Shown here piece after piece: positions 14,701 to 24,558 of a DNA stretch of 64,000 nt. A model generated the notes under the pieces. That model did not search any database, was not told the DNA's origin, and saw only the letters and a list, made by a program, of their open reading frames with translations. Every line of letters starts with the position of its first letter. Within the stretch, counting starts at the first letter, position 1. The stretch spans positions 20,030,001-20,094,000 of the forward strand of contig CP142453.1 in the NCBI GenBank assembly GCA_038049695.1. The letters run 5' to 3'. Source of the DNA: Cinnamomum chago. Lineage: Eukaryota > Streptophyta > Magnoliopsida > Laurales > Lauraceae. The position numbers and the translations under genes were made by a program.

Positions 14701-15526
14701 ATATGTTTTTTCGTTCATTGTTGGTCTTTCTTTCTCTCTTTTTTTTTTTTTTTTTGTTGTTGTTGTAGACACTTGGATATTGTTTCTCGTCATATCTCCT
14801 GCATGACCATCTACAAAACTTATGTGGGTCTCATAACCTCTTAATATGTACAAATTATAGTTTGATGCATTCACATTCACATCATTCGACTCAAATCTAA
14901 AGATTAAACAATATAGCACACAATTTACACATAAATAATGGTTCATAGTGATAGTCTAACTTGCCATAAAAGTCAATTGTTGTTCTCTTCTAACTGTGTC
15001 AGGTAATTGTTATTGGCAAATAACTTTGCAAGGAAATTACAGTTAAGGACCCTACATTGCCTTCAGATTTGTTTAGCACAGAAGTATTTTTGTCATCAAG
15101 TTTGTCTTGAAGTTTGCGATGATGAGAAACTTCAATCGTTGTTGTGGGCTCTTGCTGCCACTTGTATTCTTATGTGTAGTTGCAATTCCAATGGATTAAA
15201 CCTTTGCACATGTTCTAAGAGCTGTTGCTTCAGTCATGTTCATCCTCATGGAATTACCTGAATGTTTTTCTGGCACTCTCACCAATAATTGAAACACATA
15301 GGATAAAAAAGTTATTGTGTCAGATTTGCACATTTTTTATATCATGGCTTTTTTTTCTGTGATTAATGCAAGACTGAACTAGAAGCTCAATATTGGATGA
15401 GTCTATTACTGTGTTGCACTAAAATAGCATCTCTTAACTATAATGAATTCTGCCAAGTTTAAGGTAGGTTAGAGTTGTATATCTAAACTGATTTCTACTG
15501 GAGATAAATCTTAGTGGAATGAACAT
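11730..15526. other. Long AT-rich 3' region of the Helitron, no gene recognised
   Basis: Nearly 3.8 kb between the RPA-like pseudogene and the terminal hairpin. It contains only short reading frames and A/T runs. Helitrons often capture host gene fragments here, but I recognise no exon. A short stretch at 12061-12140 may be the remaining 3' end of the RPA-like transcript. Confidence 0.5.
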
Positions 15527-15555
15527 TACGTGCAACGCACGTACCTATCCACTAG
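15527..15555 (+). terminator. Helitron 3' terminal hairpin and CTAG end
   Basis: TACGTGC (15527-15533), loop AAC, GCACGTA (15537-15543) form a perfect stem. After 8 nt comes CTAG at 15552-15555, followed by T. Helitron 3' ends are defined by a short hairpin 10-12 nt before CTRR, which acts as the rolling-circle transposition terminator. This fixes the element's right border and its + orientation. Confidence 0.92.
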
Positions 15556-15687
15556 TCTTTGAAAGAAACAAAAGTTTGCTCGCTACCATAAGCAAACCGA
15601 GTGAAACAAGACTTTTGTTTGCACAGAAACCGACAAGGACTTTGAGGCTGGAAAAAAATCCGAGGGGAGAGGCTATTTCTTCTTTAT

Positions 15688-15916
15688 GCTTGTGCTGATA
15701 ACGTGTTGTAAAAAGGAGAGAGACAAGAGAAAGAAGATTATAGAGAGAATGGAGAGCTTTGCTATTATCTCATTAAATGTGTACAATACAATGGTAGAGA
15801 GGCCTATTTATAGGTAAAGTAACCCCACAAGAGGAACCCTAATTTTAACCCTGACTCATCTCAAGTGGACATCCACCTAAGACCCATATCTTATAATATA
15901 TTGCTCAGTTGTAACA
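15688..15916 (-). mobile_element. Ty1-copia-type LTR with adjacent primer-binding site
   Basis: Read on the minus strand, a 213-bp LTR runs from 15916 (TGTTACAAC) to 15704 (TTACAACA), with TG/CA ends and a TATA box (CTATAAATAG) near 15803-15813. Immediately after it, at 15703-15688, is CGTTATCAGCACAAGC, a primer-binding-site type common in plant copia elements. Internal sequence then continues to the Helitron border and stops. This is therefore the 5' LTR of a truncated element, not a solo LTR, and no target duplication can be tested. Its outer end lies only 30 bp beyond the stop codon of the UGT gene. Confidence 0.6.
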
Positions 15917-15946
15917 CCTAATAATAAAATCTGCAGGCATAAATCC

Positions 15947-16974
15947 TCAAGAGCACATTGTTCTAATATCTCGAATCAATTTCTCCAAGTTCATGTAGGT
16001 AGATCCACCTTCCCTGATGCTTTTCTTTGCTAAAGCTGCCATCTTTTCTGCAGATTTCACGAATTCCTCTCTCCTCTCCAGCATCAGCTCTCTCACCATC
16101 TTCTCCACTGTCTCTCTGTCGCACTTATCCTTCATGTCCAAGCCCACCCTCCAAACTTCAGACACAAACCTGCTGTTTATCTGCTGGTCCGCAAAGAAGG
16201 GCCAGCAAATCATGGGGACTCCTGCAAACACACTTTCCAAAGTAGAATTCCACCCACTGTGGGTCAGGAACCCACCAACAGCTGGGTGGGCCAGCACCTC
16301 TTCCTGAGGGGCCCACTCCACAAGGAAGCCCCTCTCCTTGGTGGCCCCCACCAGCTCCACTGGGACCTGACCCATATCCCCTCCGCCGTTCACAAGGTCC
16401 GGGCGCATGGCCCATAAGAACCTTGTCTGGCTATTGACCAGGCCGTGCCAACACTCAACCAACTCGGCCCAACTCACCACCGCTAAGCTGCCAAAGCTCA
16501 CGTATAGGACCGATCCATTGGGCTGGGCATCGAGCCACTTTGTACAGCTCTTGTCCTCTTTCCAAAGGCTCGACGAGTCTGTGGAATCAGGCGAGTCACT
16601 GACTCGGGCCCAATGGAGCGCATGGAGTGGGCCGATTGAGTAGGTTGTGGGGCAATGGACCCGGATATGGGAGAGGATCTGGGGTTCAAGGTCTTCAAAA
16701 GTGTTGAGGATGAGGGCCGAGGAGCGGGTCGTTTGGAGGGTCTCGGCCCAAACAAGTTGGAGACCCGGATCGGTGACTTCTTTGGCTCGCAAAAACTTCG
16801 GCAAGTCTCGGCGCCTGATAATGGATTCCATTCCCGGCACCCCAGTTATGGCTCGATCCATATCAGCATCATCTGCACATGCAGCAAGAAATCATTCCTT
16901 TCGGATCAGCAAAAGTGGTCATAGGTTCTTGCAGCATAGGATAGGAGATTGTTCATGGCTCAAGTATTAGATTG

Positions 16975-17005
<31 letters not shown>

Positions 17006-18511
17006 GTTGGGACAAGGCTTTGATAGTAATGACTCAATTTGTTCAATTCGTGTCCTTTGGATATTTGAATATTTGAAGAACTAATTCATTCGTGATCTTT
17101 ATAAACCATGGTTTTAATATAATACATACCATATGATTGATTTTTGGAAAACTGTTACAAAGTATTAGCATGAAATCTAATTCATACTTGTAACACTGCT
17201 ACATTAACGCAAATGGATACGGACAAATAAAATTTGTTAAAAGTCAATAATAGGTATGTTTTGATAAACTAGAGTGGTTCATTGTGACCACATGTCCAAT
17301 ACAATCTAAGGGCCCACATGCTAAGTTGAATTTAGGTGCTTTCCTTATTTGTTTTGATTTGAAAAATTCTAGCTTGGATTCAGTATTAGAAAACCCAGTC
17401 CACACGGAATTTTGTTTGACTAATCAATAAAGGAGATTAACAAAGTCTACCATATTTGGATTTCTTTAATGGAAAGAAATCCCTTCTAAGGTTTCTACAA
17501 AGGGGTGTTTTCCATTCTCCTCTCTAACTGGCACATACCCATTACTGTCACACCTCTTGGAGTGAGTGAAAGGGAGATTAGAGGAAACCCAATTTGATCG
17601 AGACCATTGATTGCAATGGCAGGACAGGCTAGAACTCAAATCCAATCCATGAATTTTGAGATCATGGCACAAGTTACGAATTTAGAGTTTCTTTATGAGT
17701 TCAGAGTTTTTTTATCATGTATTGTTTAATGCGTAAGTCTACTTTTATAGGTTTCATTCAATGTTACATACCCACCATTTTATAACGAGAATGGCCACTT
17801 ACCTCACTAGTAAGTGATATCTATTTGCAGAATGGCCACTTAAATATCAAATATTTAATATGATCAATAGAATAGGCGTGTTTTTAGTGTGAAAAATTCT
17901 CAGATAAAATGTCAAAAAATTCCTCCACTGCATTATGTTTGGAGATCGGCTAAAATTTGGCCAACTATGCAATATCCAAGGGCGGACCCAAGAAACACTC
18001 ATCGGAGGGTTCTTAGTCTCTCCTCTGAGTCACTAAAACTATGCAATATCCAAGGGCGGACCCAAGAAATACTCGTCAGAGGGCTGCAATTGTCTGCAAT
18101 TGTCTTGGGGGCTGCCATAAGCAAAACATGTAAAAATAAAAAAATTTCAAAACACTGCCTTTGAAGCCTCTGCAATTGCCTACGCATGTTAAAAAAATTT
18201 GATAATTGTGTCCGATCCGGAGGGGTGGAAGTGCTCAGTGGGGCCCACTGGAAATTCTTAATCCACTCTTTTTATATGGTATCTCCTCAAATTTTAATAC
18301 AATAACAGCTGATTGAGCACATAATAAATATGATTAATAACATATAAAATAGTATTAACAGATTATTAATTAATCTTATCAATTGGAGTTAAACTTTGTG
18401 GGACCTACTCATCCATCCACTGGAACGGAAATGATCAAAACCATGGTTGAGAGATGATCAGAACCGTTGTTAGAGATAGAGAGAGAGAGAGATGATCAGA
18501 ACCGTTGTTAG

Positions 18512-18551
<40 letters not shown>

Positions 18552-19075
18552 CGTAGCGTACCTCCAAAAGGCAGTTCTCCCGCTTCAACAAGCCTGGGAA
18601 TGCAGAAATAAGACCAGAAGCTGCAAGCACTGACCGTACGGAACGATATGACCGGCAACCCCACCTCCTCGGCTACATCGATCACAAACGACATGATCCC
18701 ATCCCCAATTATACACGTAACGGGGTGCTCCGATCCGAGCTTCCGATCCGACACCAGCATGTCGCGGAGAATCGGCTTGGTGCTTGCCTTGAGCGAGTCA
18801 AACAACGGCATCAAATTACCCGCGACTCGGGGGTAGTCTGGCGGGAGGCCGTCGGAGATGGAGCGGAAGCGGAAGCCGTGCCAGCGGGCTTCCCAGGCAG
18901 CGAGGTCGGCGTTGCCGAGGAGGCGGTGGTGGTTGTGGTCGGAGTTGAGGAAGGTGACGTGGAATCCGGCGAGGGAGAGGAGCTTGGCTAAGCTGAGCAT
19001 GGAGTTGATGTGGCCCTGTAATGGGAAGGGGAATATGAGGACGTGAGGGACTTGCTTTTCTCGGTGGCTCTCCAT
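15947..19075 (-). CDS. UDP-glycosyltransferase, UGT709-like (GT family 1)
   Basis: It transfers sugar, usually glucose from UDP-glucose, to a small-molecule acceptor in the cytosol. The acceptor cannot be read from sequence. Exon 1 is 19075-18562 and exon 2 is 16872-15947. The donor GGAG|GTACG and acceptor GTGCAG|ATGAT join in phase to give 479 residues, the usual family length. The N-terminus has catalytic His22 (PLQGHINS) and candidate partner Asp125 (IIGDGIMSF). The PSPG box at residues 358-402 starts WAPQEEVL, contains HSGWNSTLES and ends FFADQQ; the terminal Gln is typical of glucose users. The N-terminal wording and the VPGM/RRRDLP segment resemble UGT709, the clade of 7-deoxyloganetic acid glucosyltransferases. 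I chose ATG 19075, because the upstream in-frame extension opens only with TTG. The 1.69-kb intron carries (AT)n, (GA)n and repeat debris. Confidence 0.93.
16979..17004. repeat. (AT)n microsatellite in UGT intron
   Basis: A run of alternating A/T about 100 bp inside the UGT intron from exon 2. It is a simple sequence repeat with no coding role. Confidence 0.85.
17431..17760 (+). repeat. Dispersed repeat, copy 1 (in UGT intron)
   Basis: Several blocks match 61441-61790 in the same order: ATTTCTTT(A/G)ATGGAAAGAAATC at the start, a GGGAGATTAGAGG-like block in the middle and ATTGTTTAATGCGTAAGTCT near the end. The shared blocks are separated by length differences, as in diverged copies of one family. 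The class is unknown, and LTR fragments are the most likely explanation. No clear termini or target duplications were found. Confidence 0.5.
17963..18074. repeat. 74-bp-spaced direct repeat with GGCGGACCCAAG core
   Basis: A 38-bp block (17963-18000) containing GGGCGGACCCAAGAAA recurs at 18037-18074 with one visible difference. A related GACGGACCCAAGA occurs at 35903. The core resembles the inverted-repeat ends of the Mutator-type element at 56398, so these may be transposon ends left in the UGT intron. Confidence 0.5.
18476..18546. repeat. (GA)n microsatellite with duplicated flank next to UGT exon 1
   Basis: GAGA runs plus a repeated block (GATGATCAGAACCGTTGTTAG twice, the first time from about 18452). 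The tract ends about 15 bp inside the intron from the exon 1 donor. On the transcribed strand it is a CT tract just downstream of the 5' splice site. Confidence 0.85.
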
Positions 19076-19123
19076 ACTACGGTACCGGTTCAACTCAGCT
19101 GGGCTGGCATGAGACTATGAGAG

Positions 19124-19135
19124 CATATATAGACA
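19124..19135 (-). promoter_or_regulatory. Putative TATA box of the UGT gene
   Basis: On the minus strand, CTATATATGC lies about 50-55 bp upstream of the chosen ATG at 19075. That is a normal position for a short 5' leader of roughly 20-25 nt, and it supports the 19075 start over the upstream TTG reading. Confidence 0.6.
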
Positions 19136-19199
19136 GCAGAATAGATTTTAGTATTTTACCATTGGAGAGAGAGAGGCGGTTTCTAGGGTTGTGTGTAGT

Positions 19200-19705
19200 G
19201 TGATTGAATTGGGGATACGGGTTAACTAACCCGGATTTGTATTAAAACTATCTTAATTAGTACATGACTTGTTAATTTAACGGGTCAAAAAATCTAATTC
19301 AAATATGATTCATTAATTTAACAGGTTACAAGAATAAATCCGTTAATCCGTTAAGTAATTAAGTAATTTCAAAAATTAAAAAAAAATCATATAAAAATAT
19401 ATAACCTACACAAAACTGTAAGTGAAGATCTCGAGTGGATTACACCTAAAATCATATTACTATAAAATAATAAATTTCAATTTATTCTTTATGAATATAA
19501 ATTAATTCTGGCTATACTTAAGGACTAAAAAGATTTTAACGGATTAAGCAGGTTATTATCGAGTTACTGGTTTAATTCGTACATAACTTGTTAACGTGTT
19601 TGACCCGTTAACAACCCGAACCTATTAACAACCCACCCAAATCCGTTAATATCGTGTAGGTTCGTATCGTGTTAACTGGTCGTGTGGTATCTTGACAGCC
19701 CTAAG
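19200..19705. repeat. AT-rich repeat, possibly a degraded hAT-type element
   Basis: A 500-bp block rich in GTTAA and AACGGGT words, repeated in both orientations, ends with TTGACAGCCCTA. The right end recalls hAT termini (TAGGGCTGTCAA when reversed). The left end at about 19185 (TAGGGTTGTG) pairs poorly and the 8-bp flanks do not match, so the class is uncertain. Confidence 0.3.
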
Positions 19706-21850
19706 CTTTTCCTATTAAAACCCATATAAATACTTTTTAATACTCCTTTTCAGATGGAGCCCACTCCTCAACACTCTCCATAGGTGGAACCCACGGCGGC
19801 ATGCAATTTTTATTTTTTTTTAACACCGTGTCTTTCATCTTGAGTTGTATGGGCAATACCACTTTACTATTCTTTTCATTTACCACCTTTCAATTTTACT
19901 CACGATTCATTTATTCTCTCTTAAATTGACTTTAATTCATCATGCATGTATACTCAAACAGAACGCTCTCCCTCTCTCTCTCCTACTTGTATCATGTGAA
20001 TTCACTTGTATCATGTGAATTCAGTTTTTAAGGAACACATGCAATTTTGGGAAGAGGCAAGGGCAGTTTGGTAAATTGGCTAGTGAATCTAGACCCTTCC
20101 TTTTGGATTCCTGCCACAAGTCCGACGTTCCCGGGTCAGGTGGCTGAGGAAAATCCGGTCATGCTAGTGATGCTTCATCAGCACATTCTTCACTCACTCT
20201 CAGACCCTCAACTCCCTCACCTCTTCAAATTAGGCCTAGAATATCCCATCCAGACTAACCTACACCCCAAATTAACCCAAATTTTAAAGAAGAATAGGTA
20301 GGCCTCAATATTTGGAAGCATTTTTTTTTTTTCTTTTTTACCTGGATCTGAGTTTAGCCCCATTGCAACAAAGTCAAGTCCATGGATTTCAAACTAGAGG
20401 ACGCCCATAATCATACTTTATATAGGTTTTTATTGTGTATCTAATTGGAGCCTGGGTCTAATTTTGGTCCCTAAAATAAATTTCTGGGTACTGGTACTGT
20501 GAACTGGATCAGATTCGGATCTGGGTTAAAAACATGGAAACCCACTAGTAATCTGGGTTTGGGAAATAATATGGACCCGACCCATTTCATTTTTCCTACT
20601 GAAAGTACCAGGTCTCCATACAAGTTTTCACCGAATGGAATTGGCTCTCATAATCCTATTCAAGGTCAAGGTTTCAAACTAGCAAACCACAATATTTTGG
20701 CCATGGATTCATCTAACTTAGGCCTACCAAGACATTGAGAGTTTTAATGTGCAGGACCTGGCTGCACATTACTTACATCTTTCTCTGAGCTTGAGTCCTC
20801 ATAACCCAACATGTCATACTCGCAGCCTTAGGTTGGGTCAGTCTTGAAGCATGCCTAACCTCCTCATCAGTGCACTCAACACTGACCCATGGACAGTCTC
20901 CCTCCACTATCTTTTTTTTTCTTAATTTGTCGTTATATTTCATTTTATTTCATTTTACTCTACCCTATAAACACATAAGCCTCCAAATTTCTGTCGTTTT
21001 TATGCAGTGATGTGATGGGTATGGCCGGGTCATAAACTTTCTGTGTGTCCATCATCCGAGTGAGTGCATGCCGAGTCAACAGACTCAGTAGATCCCTGGC
21101 TCAGGCAAGTGAAAATGTTCCCATTCATCCAACCTGGATTTTTCCTCTTTTAAGCTAATAATATTAACTTTTGAATTAAAATGATTGTTTGGCCACTAAT
21201 TCATTACTCTAAAAAAAGGGTAAGAAGAAACAAAACACGAGGAGAAAAGAAGACAAATGACAGGGCGGCCGCTCATACATCAAAAGAAATGAACTACAGT
21301 GCCTTAAAATGAGACGAAATCCATAGTCACCAATATAGAGTTTTAGTGAAGGACAATGATATCAAAAACGAAATCATAAATAATCTAATTCTTTGCTCCC
21401 AATGAAATTAATCGACGCCGAGCAAAACACCTTGACACTGGTTAATCTTTTCTCCTTATTTACTAAAATGAAATATTAAATAATTATTGGAAACCTTTTT
21501 TCCTAACATTTTGTAAATAAACATGGAAAACAAGAATCTTTAATTAATATATCCTTCATTTTAGAATTTACATTGAAGAAAGCAAACAAAACATTGACAT
21601 GATGTTTGATACAGAAAACGTACACGTTTATCTATCTTCTACTTGGATACCAGGCCTCATCGAATTCAATGATTGCACGACAAATCATACAAACGTGAGG
21701 AAAAGGATCTCGGACCAAACAAGGAAACTTGTTTGGACTTTCCAATATGTGAAAGAAGTCGAGGCCCCACTTGGCTCGGGAATGTCTCTACTTCACTTAA
21801 ATGTGAGCAGTTAATAAATTCATAATTAATGTAAAGAAATTTCTAGAAAC
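19706..21850. other. Intergenic DNA upstream of the UGT gene
   Basis: There is no convincing gene. A 19-bp unit (CTTGTATCATGTGAATTCA) occurs twice in tandem at about 19985-20022. The open frames at 20047-20301, 20499-20738 and 21599-21814 have no recognisable family. Confidence 0.5.
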
Positions 21851-21859
21851 TCAACTCTC

Positions 21860-22185
21860 TATGGTCACTAAAAACTTGCATGTCTCTTCACATATCTTCT
21901 CACACAGGTCACTGCCTTTTCATTAACGATGTCAATATAACCTCTTATGACACTCTTTTTTATCTAATCAAATACCTAGGTACCCAAAATCAATGAAGAC
22001 CATATAAAGATCTTTCCTCGTCTTTTGATATGTTTTCATTAATTGGCTAAATAAGAAATAGCTTCCATAATGAACATCCCTAGTATTAAACCAAATTAAT
22101 TTTGAAATATCTTGATCTCTTGTCTAAACATTTGCTCAATTACTTTCTTACATAGGTACATAGTGTGACTCATAAGCAAACTTAA

Positions 22186-22190
<5 letters not shown>
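21860..22190 (-). mobile_element. RTE-type LINE fragment (reverse-transcriptase part)
   Basis: This stretch aligns block by block with 46340-46650, the reverse-transcriptase part of a LINE relic. Shared pieces include GATGTCAATATAACCTCTT, a TCGATGAAGACCAT-like block (here TCAATGAAGACCAT) and ATAGTGTGACTCATAAG, in the same order and orientation. No open frame survives. The piece ends where the (TC)n tract begins at 22190. Confidence 0.65.

Positions 22191-22220
<30 letters not shown>
22190..22220. repeat. (TC)n microsatellite
   Basis: A run of about 15 TC units between the LINE fragment and the 110-bp tandem duplication. Confidence 0.9.
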
Positions 22221-22224
<4 letters not shown>

Positions 22225-22262
22225 CAAAAAAAAAAGACCCCTCAACATGAGAATCACAAGAC

Positions 22263-22487
22263 AGCATCCCATTCTCCCGAAAGCGCCACCATGGCACTGG
22301 CAGACCATGTGCAAGAGCACGTTGTGTTGGGGGCACTACAGCTGGATTATGCTGGAAGAGCAATATAATAGGAGCATCCCATTCTCCCCAAAGCGCCACC
22401 ATGGCACTGGCAGACCATGTGCAAGAGCACGTTGTGTTGGGGGCACTACAGCTGGATTATGCTGGAAGAGCAATATAATAGGAGCAT
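22263..22487. repeat. 110-bp tandem duplication
   Basis: Two direct copies (22263-22372 and 22373-22482) differ at one visible base (CTCCCGAAAG versus CTCCCCAAAG), and five bases of a third copy follow. The unit is more GC-rich than its surroundings and is open in more than one frame, but nothing resembles a known protein. The near-identity points to a recent duplication. Confidence 0.9.
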
Positions 22488-22489
22488 GG

Positions 22490-24558
22490 AGCACTAATGC
22501 ATAGCACCCCAAGAATGATCCCTGAAATTGTAGATTAGGCTAGCTTATGATTAAGATAGTTTACCATTCTTCCCAAGTATAAGCGGAGAAAAAGAATCTC
22601 TACACCATTTTCTTCTTTTCTATCTTATATTAAATACCCAGCTCCACATTCACATACCATACCCCCAACACCATTTCTCTATCTTATTAGCTGAGAAGCA
22701 TCTCAGGCCATTTAAAAAAAAAAAAAAATTGGGACTCAATCCCTGAAATCGATGGCCGAGTTGGGGGCTGAGTTGAAAAACGTGAGGCACCCAAGTGACA
22801 AGGGTGTCTTATGTCACATGAATGCCCTGAAATCGATCCCTGTGCAAGCAGGTTGTCTAGCAAAAGAAAAGAAAAGTAAAAAAACTGACACCAAGTTCAA
22901 GTTTTGAAACCCTGCTGCATAGACTAAGCAAACAAAAATGATAAAATAACAAAGAAAAGGGGGTGCCCAAATTAGGATATGACACCCATCCTTCCCCTGA
23001 GGGTTTCCACTTCCCATTCTCAGGAATTCTATAGATTCAAGAGAGATGCTTTTGGAAGCTTCCTCCTCCTCCTCTTCTTCTTGATTGGACAAAGGAAATA
23101 GGGTCTAGAGGGGGCTCTAGCAGATCGGATTTAATAAAACCGTATTTTTCCTCCAGCTTTTCTTTTTGGTGCGTGGTATGCATATAAACGCCAAGTCTTG
23201 AGTTTGTTGGTAAACAGATTTCAAGTGTATAGTCCAGAAACAATATAATCTAAGTCTAGTATGTTGAATCATGTTTAGACATCACATGCACATTTTTCCT
23301 TAAAGAGCACCCACTTCTTGCAGGGTGTGTTTAAATGCATGAACACTAAAAGGAAGTGGAGATGGATGAATTGGTAGAAAATTAGGGGTATTCTCAAATG
23401 TGAGTCTAATCAAATGATCCTAGCCCTTGATTTTAGCTATTTGAAACTTAATAACTACATATAATACAAATCTACTATGATAAACCCAGTGGTGACTAGT
23501 GCATAAATCAATGTCAAACTAGTACTATTGTCAATTCGAAAGGCATAAATGTTTTTGGAAGAATGGATTAATCAAAAATAGGCCCAAATGTGTAAACTGA
23601 GAAGGGATGCTAGTTACATTATAGTAATCAATAATTCGTATACAAACATATATAGCCTCTGGCAGTATAGCTCATTGATGTAGTTGCTTAATTCCTTGTC
23701 ATAGGTGGTGTGTAGCCAGAAATCTCAACCCTGGGTTTGCTCCTTGGCCATCTCCACTGGTTACCAACTCCCAAATAGAAAGTGGAAGTTTTGAAAGATT
23801 CGATGTGAGACTACAAAAATGTGGACACTATCAAACTAGGAAAATTCAGAGAGATTTACGTGCATTATGAAGAAAAGGAAGTGTACAAAGGGATTTTAAA
23901 AGATACAAATACCTCTTATAGAAGGAACAAGTGGATCATTAGATATGGACAAATTGAAAGAGGACTCTATTAAAAATAATTCTAAAATACAGACACAAGA
24001 ACTAAAATTTAGACACCAAGTCTTAATTGAAATGTTTTAAGAGAATTGGTAGATCAAGACATCTGTTAAGTGACTCTTCTAATTCTTTAAACAATCTGTT
24101 ATCCTTTCAACCATCTATTCTTTAAACAATCTGTTATCCTTTCAACCATCTATCAACAATTCCGCAATGAAGGAAATATGATCTTTCAATCAGGGAAGAC
24201 TTTTGAGAGCCCCATCCAAGTTGGAAGTCAGACTCATTATTAGTTGGACTCTCAATGGCTCAATCTTCTGGGTCCTCAGGGAATCCCCAACCAAATTTCT
24301 TCTAATGTTTTGCCTAGTTTTTCTGGTGAATTTGTTGACCAGAAAAAGAGTAAGGAAAGGAGCATCAGCATTAATGCTGATAAGTGAAACAAATTGCAGG
24401 TAGACAGCCACTACATTATGCTATCAAATTCCACAAGAGGAAGTAAAATGGATAAATTAATTGACATGTTACCGGTAGCTGAGGTGGCCCTGTTTCTTTG
24501 GTAACAGACCACGCAGCTATCAGCTTGGTGAGGTGTGATGCACATATAACCATCGGAC
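22490..24558. other. Intergenic DNA between the tandem duplication and the FAD synthetase 3' end
   Basis: No gene is recognised. It holds an A tract near 22712 and a 35-bp tandem duplication (24082-24116 and 24117-24151). The last part is the presumed 3' untranslated and downstream region of the FAD synthetase gene. Confidence 0.5.
24082..24151. repeat. 35-bp tandem duplication
   Basis: ATTCTTTAAACAATCTG and the following bases occur twice in direct tandem with period 35. The copies look identical, so the event is recent. It lies downstream of the FAD synthetase stop codon. Confidence 0.85.

Larger units (their letters stand above)
389..15555 (+). mobile_element. Helitron (rolling-circle transposon), autonomous type but decayed
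   Basis: The element carries the two genes diagnostic of plant Helitrons in the same orientation: a Rep-helicase pseudogene (2701-7779) and an RPA-like single-strand-binding-protein pseudogene (9702-11729). Its 3' end is textbook: a perfect 7-bp stem with a 3-nt loop at 15527-15543, eight bases, then CTAG at 15552-15555 followed by host T. The 5' end is tentative. TCTATATTAAAATATTA at 389 resembles the TC-starting, TA-rich ends of plant Helitrons, but the base before it is G rather than the expected A. Helitrons insert between A and T without target duplication and have no inverted repeats, so the 5' end cannot be confirmed by symmetry. Both genes carry stops or frameshifts, so this copy could only move with proteins supplied by another copy. 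Confidence 0.82.

Noticed and set aside
15007..15261. 84-codon Cys-rich frame near the Helitron 3' end
   Set aside because: It has no family resemblance, lies in decayed transposon DNA and has no splice or start support.
16017..16970. Several open frames on the + strand across UGT exon 2
   Set aside because: They are antisense shadows of the GC-richer UGT coding exon and resemble no family.
19076..19093. N-terminal extension of the UGT protein
   Set aside because: It opens with TTG. ATG 19075 fits the family start and the TATA position.
22247..22504. 85-codon frame over the 110-bp duplication
   Set aside because: The repeated protein segments simply follow the DNA duplication, and no family was recognised.
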